Source: Oceanobacillus halophilus
GTDB lineage: Bacteria > Bacillota > Bacilli > Bacillales > Amphibacillaceae
Length of the DNA: 59,956 bases
Assembly (NCBI RefSeq): GCF_003628505.1
Contig: NZ_RBZP01000021.1
Location: 1 to 59,956 of the forward strand
Direction: 5' to 3'
Of this stretch, positions 17,064 to 25,879 are shown piece after piece; position 1 is the first letter of the stretch, and each line of letters begins with the position of its first letter. Both the position numbers and the translations under genes were made by a program. The notes beneath the pieces were generated by a model that did not search any database, was not told the origin of the DNA, and was given only the letters and a program-made list of their open reading frames with translations.

Positions 17064-17122
17064 CCATTGTTCTTAATAGATGCATCCTTTCATATTTATT
17101 ATAATAGAAAGGAGGAATACTT

Positions 17123-17350
17123 ATGAAAAACTACGCCATCCTTCGTTTACTACTTGCTGGCTTTTTCCTATATGTTGCTTGGCCGGTGTTTCCTTATGCG
17201 CAAACAACGCTTGAACAAGTCTTCTGGGGAGGTTGGCTTGTCTTTTTACTTTTAGTTGTAGGGGCTAATTTTGCTACACTTTTACAAATGACTCAGCCTC
17301 CTGTAATGGAACAGGAAGAAATTAGGGAAAGACAAGTTGATATGCATTGA
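17123..17350 (+). CDS. Small two-helix membrane protein, unknown function
   Basis: A 75-residue protein with an AAAGGAGG ribosome site 7 bases before the ATG, so it is probably real. Two hydrophobic segments at about 7–25 and 34–57 are joined by a short loop (AQTTLEQVFWG), and the C-terminus is charged (EEIRERQVDMH). I do not recognise a family. It lies between the pilus terminator and ytoI, and could be co-transcribed with ytoI. Confidence 0.72.
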   Translation: MKNYAILRLLLAGFFLYVAWPVFPYAQTTLEQVFWGGWLVFLLLVVGANFATLLQMTQPPVMEQEEIRERQVDMH

Positions 17351-17420
17351 GTTTATCTCCATTCAGCTGTATAATAAAATTGTAAAAGTGATATAGTACA
17401 GTTGAGGACTGGTGAAGCAA

Positions 17421-18728
17421 ATGGCAACGAAACACGAACAAATTATTCAACACATCCTATCACTGGAAGTGGGACATAAGATTTCTGTACGGCAAATTGC
17501 TAAAGAGTTAAATGTAAGTGATGGAACTGCTTATCGGGCTATTAAAGATGCTGAAAATCAAGGATTAGTTAGTACCATAGAACGAGTAGGGACCATTCGA
17601 ATCGAACGCAAGAAAAAAGAAAACTTTGAACGTCTTACTTTTGCAGAGGTCGTCAATATCATTGATGGACAAGTGCTAGGAGGACGAGATGGCCTTTATA
17701 AGACGCTAAGTAAATTCGTTATTGGTGCAATGCAGCTGGAAGCAATGATGCGCTATACCGAAGCAGGATCCTTGCTTATTGTTGGTAACCGAATTAAAGC
17801 GCATGAACTTGCTTTAAATGAAGGCGCAGCTGTCTTGATAACAGGTGGATTTGACACGGAAGAACATATAAAAAAGTTAGCAGATGAGAAAGAACTTCCA
17901 ATTATTTCTACAAGTTATGATACGTTTACAGTGGCAGCAATGATTAACCGGGCCATTTATGACCAATTAATTAAAAAAGAGATTATTTTTGTCGGGGATA
18001 TTGCAACAACTATTGAAGAAACAAGCTATATTAAATCAAAAGAAACAATTGCCAGATGGTATGAATTAAATGAGAAATCTGGTCATTCTCGATTTCCAAT
18101 CGTAGATGAGAAGATGCGTGTGATTGGGATGGTATCTTCTAAAGATATCGTAGGAAAAGATAAAAATATTGTCATTGATCGGGTAATGAGCAAAAAACCA
18201 TTAGTCGTTCAGTCAAAAACCTCCCTTGCTTCCGTTTCGCATACGATGGTTTGGGAAGGAATTGAGGTTGTTCCGGTTGTGGATAATTCAGGGATGCTTC
18301 AAGGAGTTGTCTCCAGGCAGGATGTGTTGAAAGCTTTACAGCAGATTCAGCGGCAGCCGCAAGTTGGTGAAACAATTGATGACATTGTTTCACGAAACCT
18401 GCAAGCAACTGAAGAGGATGAGACCGTGTTCGAAACGGAAATCACGCCACAAATGACCAACCAATTAGGTACATTGTCTAATGGAGTTTTTACTGCACTT
18501 ATTACGGAGGCAAGCTCTCGTTTATTGCAGCAGGATAGAAAAGCAGATATAACCATTGAAAATCTTACGGTGTACTTTAATAAACCGGTTCAGATTGAAA
18601 GTATTCTAACAATCAAGCCGACACTGCTTGATGCAGGACGTTTATATGCCAAAATCGATGTAGAAGTATTCAACGGCCGCAAATTAGTCGGAAAAGGACT
18701 CATCATGGCTCAATTAATTAATCGCTAG
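17421..18728 (+). CDS. ytoI: YtoI-like CBS-domain regulator
   Basis: Multidomain regulator of 435 residues. N-terminal winged helix (about 1–60, with RQIAKELNVSDGTAYRAIKDAE), a DRTGG domain (about 65–175), two CBS domains (about 185–300, with FPIVDEKMRVIGMVSSKDIVGKD) that typically bind adenosyl nucleotides, and a C-terminal hot-dog thioesterase-like domain (about 320–435). Starts MATKHEQII as in B. subtilis YtoI; GGTGA precedes the ATG. Ligand and target genes are unknown. Confidence 0.9.
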   Translation: MATKHEQIIQHILSLEVGHKISVRQIAKELNVSDGTAYRAIKDAENQGLVSTIERVGTIRIERKKKENFERLTFAEVVNIIDGQVLGGRDGLYKTLSKFVIGAMQLEAMMRYTEAGSLLIVGNRIKAHELALNEGAAVLITGGFDTEEHIKKLADEKELPIISTSYDTFTVAAMINRAIYDQLIKKEIIFVGDIATTIEETSYIKSKETIARWYELNEKSGHSRFPIVDEKMRVIGMVSSKDIVGKDKNIVIDRVMSKKPLVVQSKTSLASVSHTMVWEGIEVVPVVDNSGMLQGVVSRQDVLKALQQIQRQPQVGETIDDIVSRNLQATEEDETVFETEITPQMTNQLGTLSNGVFTALITEASSRLLQQDRKADITIENLTVYFNKPVQIESILTIKPTLLDAGRLYAKIDVEVFNGRKLVGKGLIMAQLINR

Positions 18729-18789
18729 CATGGTGATTTTATAGACCTTATCTATTTAATCAATAGCAACAACTTATTCCATAATTAAA

Positions 18790-18823
18790 AATAGAAGCTG
18801 ACTATTTAAAGTCAGCTTCTATT
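18790..18823. terminator. Bidirectional terminator between ytoI and ytpI
   Basis: AATAGAAGCTGACT-atttaa-AGTCAGCTTCTATT perfect stem between convergent genes. Confidence 0.85.
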
Positions 18824-19119
18824 TATTTAGAAGGATGTAACCTTCTCCACTCATTACGATAGTGTTTCGTTGCTTTGAAGCCATCATACATTTGATAACT
18901 TCCAAGCATTACAAACACAATTCCGATAAACAAAGAAATTTGTGTTAAATAAAACAAGTACTGATTAATGCCAAAGAAGAAAATAAAACTGCCAAGACAA
19001 ATTCTTGATCTGGAATTATAATATCTTTGTGTTAATCCATCTTTACTCTTCAAGATAGCAACCTTATAATATACATACAACACAAGCGAAATTATAATAA
19101 GTATTGGGAAAATAATCAT
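18823..19119 (-). CDS. ytpI: YtpI-like membrane protein
   Basis: Small integral membrane protein of 98 residues with three hydrophobic segments (about 2–19, 37–54 and 57–77). The YVYYKV motif after helix 1, the GLGxNQ-like FGINQYLFY and the C-terminal GSYQMYDGFKATKHYRNEW agree with B. subtilis YtpI as I remember it. TAGGAGAGA precedes the ATG at 19119; a longer in-frame start at 19197 has no ribosome site. Here it is inverted relative to ytoI and nrnA. Function unknown. Confidence 0.78.
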   Translation of the reverse strand: MIIFPILIIISLVLYVYYKVAILKSKDGLTQRYYNSRSRICLGSFIFFFGINQYLFYLTQISLFIGIVFVMLGSYQMYDGFKATKHYRNEWRRLHPSK

Positions 19120-19223
19120 ATTATCTCTCCTAAACGCTGAATAAATATAATAAGTTAATTGTAACTTTTTTTTATTCATAACGCTAGGATGAACCATTCA
19201 TACAAAAGAACAGGAGTAATGAC

Positions 19224-20168
19224 ATGTCAGTAAATGAAATTATTGAGACCATTAAGAAATACGATACCATTATTATTCACCGTCATGTAAGACCAGATCC
19301 AGATGCACTTGGATCGCAAGGTGGACTGAAGCAGATTATTCAAACATCATTCCCAGAGAAAAGTGTATATGCTGTAGGGACGGAAGAAGGTGACTTAACG
19401 TTTTTAACACGAATGGATACGATTGATGACTCTCTATACCAGGGGTCATTGGTCATTATATGCGATACAGCAAACTCTCCAAGAATTGATGATCAACGCT
19501 ATAACCTAGGGGAGAAATTAATTAAAATTGACCATCATCCAGTTGTAGATACATACGGGGATTTACGCTGGGAAAATACAGAGGCTAGTTCGGCTAGTGA
19601 GATGATTTTTGAATTATATCTGGCTGGAAAAGATGCCGGGCTAAGGCTGGACGAAGAAGCAGCAAGGTTGCTTTACGCAGGAATTGTTGGAGACACGGGA
19701 AGGTTTATGTTCCCTAATACAACAAAGAAAACTTTCCAATATGCTGCTGAACTAGTTACCTATTCCTTCAATCTCTCTTCCCTTTATACTAATTTATATA
19801 GTGTAAAAGACAATGTATCCAGATTAAAAGGTTATATATTGCAGCGTTTTAAATTATTTCCATCTGGATTATGCATTGTGAAATTAACGAAAGAAATATT
19901 AGAGGAATTTGCAGTGACACCTTCTGAAACAAGCCAAATGGTGAATGTTTTAAGTGATATCCAAGGTATTAAAGCATGGGCCTTTTTTATTGAAGAAGAA
20001 GAACAAATTCGTGTAAGATTGCGTTCTAAAGGTCCTGTTATTAATAAAATTGCAGAAAAGTATAATGGTGGGGGACATCCACTTGCATCTGGAGCAACCA
20101 TTTATAATTGGCAAGAAGCGGATGATGTAACAAAGGATTTAGATGAGGCTTGCATTCAGTTCAAATAA
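19224..20168 (+). CDS. nrnA: Bifunctional oligoribonuclease / pAp phosphatase NrnA
   Basis: DHH/DHHA1 phosphoesterase (314 residues) that degrades nanoRNA, including pGpG from c-di-GMP turnover, and dephosphorylates pAp to AMP. Catalytic motifs: HRHVRPDPDALGS (about 20–31), VIICDTANSPRID (Asp81), KIDHHPV (Asp103-His104-His105) and the DHHA1 GGGHPLASGA loop near 283. AACAGGAGTAATGAC precedes the ATG. Its possible pGpG activity is relevant to the c-di-GMP riboswitch elsewhere in the window. Confidence 0.95.
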   Translation: MSVNEIIETIKKYDTIIIHRHVRPDPDALGSQGGLKQIIQTSFPEKSVYAVGTEEGDLTFLTRMDTIDDSLYQGSLVIICDTANSPRIDDQRYNLGEKLIKIDHHPVVDTYGDLRWENTEASSASEMIFELYLAGKDAGLRLDEEAARLLYAGIVGDTGRFMFPNTTKKTFQYAAELVTYSFNLSSLYTNLYSVKDNVSRLKGYILQRFKLFPSGLCIVKLTKEILEEFAVTPSETSQMVNVLSDIQGIKAWAFFIEEEEQIRVRLRSKGPVINKIAEKYNGGGHPLASGATIYNWQEADDVTKDLDEACIQFK

Positions 20169-20183
20169 ACATGTGTTTTTCTG

Positions 20184-20821
20184 TTTTACAAAGGCTCTAT
20201 TTTTAAAGATTGTTGCTTTTAAAATGACTTTACCTTACCTTTTGTATAAACTGTTAATATCTTTAATTCATAATAATGCTTAATCCCCGCTACGGAAATA
20301 CACTTCGCTTTCCGCGGGGAGCTGGTGAGCCTCCTCCGTGCTGACGCACTACGTAGTCTCACCGATGCTCTTCTTCCCGCAGGAGTCTACGTGTATTTCC
20401 TTCGCTAAATTTCTGCTCTACTTGATTTTGACTAGAATAATTCTATTTTACGAGTAGCAATTGCCCCAAACGCGACATTATAGACTATAGCTTTAAAAAT
20501 ATCTAGAGAGTATATCATAGTGGAGGCAGAATACGTAGACTCCTCGAAAATAAAAGGCAATTTTCTTCGTGCGATGTAATGCTGACGAAGCCTTCCTTGT
20601 CCTGTGGGAACAGCACGAGTCCGAAGACCCCGCAGCGTTGGTCTTTCCGCGAGGAGGATGAGGCCGTGGAAAGCGAAGTATTCTGCCGGAGCGAAACTCA
20701 GCACAAAACATTCATAAGTGTAAGCGAGAGCTACACTATTCTGAATTAAATAAATTAGGAGTTTCTATCAACTATACAACTTCAAGAAGCAACAAACATT
20801 ACGAAAAGAGCCTTTACAAAA
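20184..20821. repeat. Composite inverted-repeat element, family 1
   Basis: Ends are inverted: TTTTACAAAGGCTCTATTTT and, on the other strand, TTTTGTAAAGGCTCTTTTCG, each followed by TTGTTGCTT. Inside lie two GC-rich cores: one at about 20286–20406, in inverted orientation relative to the copy at 1–186, and a second at about 20521–20700 containing TATTCTGCCGGAGCGAA. It fills the gap between nrnA and the opposing small gene; open frames within it are repeat DNA, not genes. Confidence 0.82.
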
Positions 20822-20856
20822 AAAGAGATGATTCACGCGCTGAATCATCTCTTTTT
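20821..20856. terminator. Bidirectional terminator
   Basis: AAAAGAGATGATTCA-cgcgc-TGAATCATCTCTTTTT, a perfect stem at the 3' end of the small minus-strand gene and at the edge of the composite repeat. Confidence 0.9.
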
Positions 20857-21049
20857 AACTGGATTTTCTTTCGTTAACTGGGATAAACCAACAACCGGTA
20901 TCTGTTTCATCGTAGATAACGGGGAGGTTTTCCCGTTCAATATACCGCTTCATTATCCTTATTAGTTCGGGTGATTCTGCGTATGCATTGTGACCTTCCC
21001 GCAATTGAGCAATTTTTTCATCACGTAAACGACTTCTGTTAATAATCAT
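20855..21049 (-). CDS. Small conserved protein, unknown function
   Basis: A 64-residue soluble protein (MIINRSRLRDEKIAQLREGH…, ending FIPVNERKSS) with AAAGGAG 8 bases before the ATG and a strong terminator after it, so almost certainly expressed. Basic N-terminal helix, then a short αβ region with YDETDTGCWFIP. Position beside ytrI suggests the small ytzJ-like gene of B. subtilis, but I cannot confirm that. No function inferred. Confidence 0.75.
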   Translation of the reverse strand: MIINRSRLRDEKIAQLREGHNAYAESPELIRIMKRYIERENLPVIYDETDTGCWFIPVNERKSS

Positions 21050-21201
21050 CTTTAACAGCTCCTTTCGTAAAAGTGTGAAAATTTAACCAATAAAAACTTC
21101 TCTAACTTCTATTTTTAGTATATAATAAAAAAACATTCCATTCTATAGAATACAGAAAATTTCATGAAACGTTCACATGGAATGAACGATGTTTATGGAG
21201 C

Positions 21202-21705
21202 TTATTCGGATAATTTCACTTCTAAAGATAACTTGATGGTATCCCATATGTAAAGCTTAGTGATATCAAAATAATAGGTTGTTTCATCTATTGTATATCC
21301 TTTATTCTCAATGGCACGTTCGAGAAGGAAGTCACTCTCTGCGACAATGGATATTTCTTCTCCAACTAAATGACTGATCTCTTCTTTTACTAATTCCTCG
21401 AGTTCGTGAACAGTTAAGCGGTCAAGTTTTAGTTTTTCCCAGTTTAGGATATCGACTTCAATTGTTTCAATGGTCGGTGCCTTATTGGTTTTCTCATTTA
21501 AGTCTTCATTGTCTTTTAGCAATGCTTCGTTTTGCAAGGTAAGGTCATTCACTTCTGATTTTAAATCCATGTTCTCTTTTAATAAATCTTCATACATCGA
21601 TCCATACATATACAAGAGGACAATATAGGCAATTATTCCACCAAGTGCGGCACCTGCAAAAAAACGTTGCCAAGAGGACTTTTTATGATATGGGGGAATA
21701 TGCAT
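21202..21705 (-). CDS. ytrI: Sporulation membrane protein YtrI
   Basis: Bitopic membrane protein of 167 residues: MHIPPYHKKSSWQRFFAG start, one transmembrane helix (about 20–37), a coiled coil (about 42–80) and a C-terminal domain. In B. subtilis YtrI is needed, with YtrH, for efficient spore resistance. Its ATG overlaps the ytrH stop (TAATG), so translation is coupled; GGAGGAAATC is upstream. Confidence 0.87.
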   Translation of the reverse strand: MHIPPYHKKSSWQRFFAGAALGGIIAYIVLLYMYGSMYEDLLKENMDLKSEVNDLTLQNEALLKDNEDLNEKTNKAPTIETIEVDILNWEKLKLDRLTVHELEELVKEEISHLVGEEISIVAESDFLLERAIENKGYTIDETTYYFDITKLYIWDTIKLSLEVKLSE

Positions 21706-22037
21706 TACGTGATTTCCTCCTGTATTAACCATTCAATAATTAAAGTAGCCACTTTTACTCCGCCCATTGCTGATAAGATGAGCAGAATCTGTTTTACGAT
21801 ATCCATCGTAGTCCCATTAAACAAGCCATTCTGGAAATTTTCGATGGCATCAAACGTTCCGCCAATTGCAGCCACTATGGCCCATATTTTTAAATTATTT
21901 GCAATCCGAGCAATGTAGGTTAAAGGAGCATCACCTGTCGCAAATGCACCGATACTTCCAATAATTGATCCACCTATAATAACGCCAAATGCGATAAAGA
22001 AACAATGAATAAAAGTCTCAAAAAAACGTTCTTCCAT
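21705..22037 (-). CDS. ytrH: Sporulation membrane protein YtrH
   Basis: Integral membrane protein of 110 residues with three to four hydrophobic segments, starting MEERFFETFIHCFFIAFGVIIGG with GIIIGGSIIGSIGAFATGD-type glycine patterns seen in YtrH. In B. subtilis it is mother-cell expressed under sigma-E. AAAGGAGGAATC precedes the ATG. A CATAATAT on the minus strand about 45 bases upstream, with TCATAAC further up, is a weak sigma-E-like match. First gene of the ytrHI pair. Confidence 0.88.
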   Translation of the reverse strand: MEERFFETFIHCFFIAFGVIIGGSIIGSIGAFATGDAPLTYIARIANNLKIWAIVAAIGGTFDAIENFQNGLFNGTTMDIVKQILLILSAMGGVKVATLIIEWLIQEEIT

Positions 22038-22265
22038 GTACAGATTCCTCCTTTAGGAAGGTTCCATACATATTATGTTAGAATAGGACGAGTTATGAAT
22101 AAGCTAAAGGGTTATCACTTTTTTCACGATATGTGACGAGTTTTTATAGCGGGATCTGACCAATTGTTATTTCTAATTAATAATAGGAGCATCTAAAAAA
22201 ACTAAACTATATAAAGAATAAACTCACACGTTACATCGAAACCGTATGCATGTTCTGTCTTGATT

Positions 22266-22274
22266 GGTATAATG
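22266..22274 (+). promoter_or_regulatory. Extended -10 promoter for dnaE
   Basis: TGGTATAAT (TG-N-TATAAT) about 30 bases before the dnaE ATG. The -35 region is poor, as is common with extended -10 promoters. The rest of 22038–22303 shows nothing else recognisable. Confidence 0.6.
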
Positions 22275-22303
22275 GATGTAGATAGAAAGAAGGCGGGATA
22301 AAT

Positions 22304-25300
22304 ATGGCTTACACACATTTACAAGTTCGAAGTGGCTATAGCCTAATGAATAGTACAATTACCATTGAAAAACTAATACAAAAAGCAAAACAACTCAAAT
22401 TTGATGCACTTGCTTTAACTGATGAGCATGTTCTTTATGGCGCGATTCCTTTTTATAAGGCTTGTATAACTAATAGGATTAAGCCGATTATTGGAATGAT
22501 TGTTCAGGTGGAAGTAGATAATCATGTCAATGAAATGGTATTACTGGCGAAAAATAACCAAGGATATCAGAATTTAGCGCAGTTGAGTTCAGCAATCCAA
22601 TTACAACAGCAATCATCTGTAAAACTAGATAAGCTTTCTAATTATACCAATCACCTAATAGGTATATTACCGGCTAATAATGAAGCAATAGCAGAAAGCT
22701 TATATAACCAACCTTATGATAAGACAGCAGCCTACATAGCAAATTGGCAACAATTATTTCCAAACGGTGATTTCTATCTTGGCATCCAAGATGAGGGAAG
22801 AGAAAAGCTTGTCCAGTCATTAAAAGCTTTTCAAGATACGTATAATTTTCCTGTTGTTTCCCTTTGTGATGTAAGATATCTGGATGAAAATGATGACATG
22901 GCCTTTGACATATTGCAAGCAATGAAAAAAGGGAAGTCATGGGGGATGAAACTATCATCCCCTCAAGTGAAACACAAGCACTTTCGGACCAGTGTAGAAA
23001 TGGAAGAACGGTTTCGTCATGTATGGCCCGAGGTACTACAAGAAACAGAATTAATCAGAGAAAAGTGCCAAGTTACATTCGATTTCGAGCAACGCTTGCT
23101 GCCTTCCTTTCCTGTTCCTAATGCGCAGGACGCAGATACTTACTTGAGAAATATTTGTTTTGAAAATGTAACGAAAAAATATGAAACCGTTACGGAGAAT
23201 ATTTCTCAGCGGTTAGAATATGAGTTACAAGTTATCCAGTCGATGGGGTTTAGTGACTATTTCTTAATTGTTGCAGATTTTATTCACTATGCGAAAGATA
23301 ATCACATATTAGTTGGTCCAGGGCGTGGTTCCTCTGCAGGATCCCTTGTAGCATATGTGCTCGGGATTACGGAGATTGACCCGATTAAATACAATCTTCT
23401 GTTTGAACGGTTTCTAAATCCGGAAAGAATGACAATGCCGGATATCGATGTCGACTTCTCGGACGAACGACGGGATGAGGTCATTGAATATGTTCGTAAT
23501 AAATACGGAAAAGAACATGTGGCACAAATCATTACATTTGGAACGTTTGCCGCTCGGTCATTGCTTCGAGAATTGATGAAAACACTGGATGTGGATCAAC
23601 AGGATGCATATTTTATTTTAAAGCAAATTCCTCATCAATCATCGAAAAAGCTACATGAAATCTTCCAAGAATCAACGGAGTTAAAGGAGTATGTTAAATC
23701 GTCACAAAAGTTAAAAGTTCTGTTTGCAGCGGCATTAAAATTAGAAGGTATTCCTAGACATATTTCCACCCATGCTGCTGGTGTTGTTATTAGTGAAAAA
23801 CAGCTGTTAGAACATATTCCGCTGACATTAGGAGCGAATGAAACGCACTTAACGCAATTTACGATGAATGACCTCGAGTCACTTGGACTACTGAAAATGG
23901 ACTTTTTAGGGCTGCGAAATTTAACGCTTCTAGAAAAAATGATTCAGTCAATTAAATATACGAGAAGGAAACAGTTAACACTCGAATCAATTCCGGAAGA
24001 GGACCCAAAGACTTATGAATTATTACGAAGTGGGGAAACAAATGGAATTTTCCAATTAGAGTCGTCAGGAATGAAACAAGTGCTTACGCAATTGAAACCT
24101 GATTCTTTTGAGGATATTGTTGCTGTTAATGCTTTATTCCGTCCTGGCCCTATGGATTTTATTCCCGTATATATCGCCAGAAAGGAAAAACGAGAACCAG
24201 TACATTATCCGCACCCAGACTTAAAACCAATTTTGGAACAGACTTATGGTGTATTAGTCTATCAGGAACAAATAATGCAAATTGCCCATCGAATTGCTGG
24301 GTTCACTTTAGGACAAGCAGATATTTTAAGAAGGGCTGTCAGTAAGAAAAAGCAGAATGTAATGGTTGAGCAGAAAGAAGCATTTATAAAAGGATGTTTA
24401 CATCGTGGCTATGATAGAAGTGTTGCAGAAGAAATATTTAGTTGGATTGTCAAGTTTTCCAATTACGGCTTTCCTAGAAGTCATGCAGTTGCCTACAGTA
24501 AAATTTCCTATCAGCTGGGTTACATTAAAGCACATTATCCGGCAAACTTTTTTGCTGAATTATTAAGTTCCTTCAGAAATCAGCAGGAAAAACTCAATCT
24601 TTACTTGAAAGAAGTAAAGGAGAAGAATTTACGTATTCTTCCACCATCTATTAATTATAGTTTTGGGAAGTATTCAGTAGAGAGCAATCATATAAGAATG
24701 GGACTTTCTGCTATTAAGGGTGTAGGGAATCAAGCAATTAAAGAAATCATTTATAAAAGAAAAGATAGCCGGTTTAAGAATATCTTTGATTTTTGTATGC
24801 GTGTTGATGTAAAACTAGTAAATAGACAAACTATTGAAAATTTAATCATGGTCGGTGCTTTTGATGAAACCTATTCCAATCGAGCAAGTTTACTTGCTTC
24901 CATTGACCAGGCGATGGAACAGGGAGAATTATTCCGAGAATTTTCAAATCAACCAAGTCTATTTCAAGATCAATTGGAGCTTGAGATTAATTACGTAGAA
25001 ATAGAGGATTTTAGTATTGTAAAAAAACTGGCAGATGAAAAAGAGTTGGTAGGTACTTATTTATCTAGTCATCCATTGAAGGAATATCGGAGCACCCTTC
25101 GAGCGAATGGGTATATTCCTTTAAAAGCTGCACCGAAATTAATTGGAAAACGAAAGGTAAAAGGCGTAGGAATTATCCAGTCGATGAAGAGCATTCGAAC
25201 TAAACGGGGAGATCCGATGGCGTTTCTTACAGTAGGAGATGAAACAACTGAAATGGATGCTGTTGTTTTTCCAGAATTGTACAGGAATACGAATCGCTGG

Positions 25301-25657
25301 CTAGAAGAAGAAATGATTATTATGATAACAGGGAAAATAGAATCTCGAAACAATAAGCTTCAATGGGTCTTAGAATCTATTCAGCCATTTGATGAAAATA
25401 AGCTAGAAACGTCCTCGAATCAGCGATTATTTGTAAAAATAAGTGAGGATAAACAAAACCAATCGTTAAAGTGGATGAGAAAAGTGGCGGAACGATACCC
25501 AGGAAGTACATCTGTTATTATTTATCACGAAGAAACAAAACAAACCTATCGATTGGCTAATGAATACTCCATTCATGCAACCTATGATTGCTTACAGGCA
25601 TTTCGAGAGTTTTTTGGGAAAGAAAATGTTGTTTTACAGAATATAGATACGAAGTAG
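22304..25657 (+). CDS. dnaE: DNA polymerase III subunit alpha DnaE
   Basis: Replicative C-family DNA polymerase of the DnaE3 (Bacillus DnaE) type, 1117 residues, used with PolC in lagging-strand synthesis. N-terminal PHP domain (YTHLQVRSGYSLMNSTITI, LALTDEHVLYG), the palm with GPGRGSSAGSLVAYVLGIT and the catalytic PDIDVDFSDERR, the FGTFAARS segment, HAAGVVIS, the NYGFPRSHAVAYS thumb/fingers region, HhH motif (LSAIKGVGNQAI) and a C-terminal OB fold (VKGVGIIQSMKSIRTKRG). No proofreading domain, as expected. AAGGCGGG is upstream. Confidence 0.96.
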   Translation: MAYTHLQVRSGYSLMNSTITIEKLIQKAKQLKFDALALTDEHVLYGAIPFYKACITNRIKPIIGMIVQVEVDNHVNEMVLLAKNNQGYQNLAQLSSAIQLQQQSSVKLDKLSNYTNHLIGILPANNEAIAESLYNQPYDKTAAYIANWQQLFPNGDFYLGIQDEGREKLVQSLKAFQDTYNFPVVSLCDVRYLDENDDMAFDILQAMKKGKSWGMKLSSPQVKHKHFRTSVEMEERFRHVWPEVLQETELIREKCQVTFDFEQRLLPSFPVPNAQDADTYLRNICFENVTKKYETVTENISQRLEYELQVIQSMGFSDYFLIVADFIHYAKDNHILVGPGRGSSAGSLVAYVLGITEIDPIKYNLLFERFLNPERMTMPDIDVDFSDERRDEVIEYVRNKYGKEHVAQIITFGTFAARSLLRELMKTLDVDQQDAYFILKQIPHQSSKKLHEIFQESTELKEYVKSSQKLKVLFAAALKLEGIPRHISTHAAGVVISEKQLLEHIPLTLGANETHLTQFTMNDLESLGLLKMDFLGLRNLTLLEKMIQSIKYTRRKQLTLESIPEEDPKTYELLRSGETNGIFQLESSGMKQVLTQLKPDSFEDIVAVNALFRPGPMDFIPVYIARKEKREPVHYPHPDLKPILEQTYGVLVYQEQIMQIAHRIAGFTLGQADILRRAVSKKKQNVMVEQKEAFIKGCLHRGYDRSVAEEIFSWIVKFSNYGFPRSHAVAYSKISYQLGYIKAHYPANFFAELLSSFRNQQEKLNLYLKEVKEKNLRILPPSINYSFGKYSVESNHIRMGLSAIKGVGNQAIKEIIYKRKDSRFKNIFDFCMRVDVKLVNRQTIENLIMVGAFDETYSNRASLLASIDQAMEQGELFREFSNQPSLFQDQLELEINYVEIEDFSIVKKLADEKELVGTYLSSHPLKEYRSTLRANGYIPLKAAPKLIGKRKVKGVGIIQSMKSIRTKRGDPMAFLTVGDETTEMDAVVFPELYRNTNRWLEEEMIIMITGKIESRNNKLQWVLESIQPFDENKLETSSNQRLFVKISEDKQNQSLKWMRKVAERYPGSTSVIIYHEETKQTYRLANEYSIHATYDCLQAFREFFGKENVVLQNIDTK

Positions 25658-25755
25658 AAAGTGAAGGGGTTGGATTTAGGAGTTTTCAGTTAAAACTCCT
25701 TCCTGTTTTTCTGTATATAAAATTAGTTTTTGTCATAAATTAATACATTGTAAAC

Positions 25756-25783
25756 TTTACAGATACAATCCATCTGTTATAAT
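25756..25783 (+). promoter_or_regulatory. Promoter of malS operon
   Basis: TTTACA at 25756–25761 and TATAAT at 25778–25783 with a 16-base spacer. Initiation near 25790. Confidence 0.72.
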
Positions 25784-25793
25784 GTAGGATTAT

Positions 25794-25810
25794 AGGTGGT
25801 CTGACCACTT
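25794..25810 (+). promoter_or_regulatory. FadR-type GntR operator downstream of the malS promoter
   Basis: AGGTGGTC-T-GACCACTT: GTGGTC and GACCAC are perfect inverted repeats around a central T. This fits the TGGT-N-ACCA type sites bound by FadR/PdhR-subfamily GntR regulators. It lies just past the expected transcription start, where a bound repressor would block elongation. The gene two places downstream encodes such a regulator. Confidence 0.7.
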
Positions 25811-25879
25811 TGTGAAATGGTGAAGCTATTATTTATTGTTGTTATTTTATTATATATTCCAAAGGGGCGATTATTAGAA

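Noticed and set aside
20432..20711. Open frames of 72–90 codons on the minus strand in the composite repeat
   Set aside because: They lie wholly in repeated, non-coding DNA, lack ribosome sites and resemble no family.
21169..21195. TGAAAC-N16-CGAT on the plus strand, resembling an ECF promoter
   Set aside because: The -10 is CGAT rather than CGTA or CGTC, and no plus-strand gene follows for over 1 kb. It overlaps an inverted repeat (CGTTCA…TGAACG) near the ytrI 3' end and is probably chance.
25817..25879. Hydrophobic N-terminal extension of the malic enzyme
   Set aside because: Malic enzymes of this type are cytosolic and start near MASFKDEAL; the extension overlaps the leader just after the operator. 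The weak ribosome spacing at 25880 leaves a small doubt.
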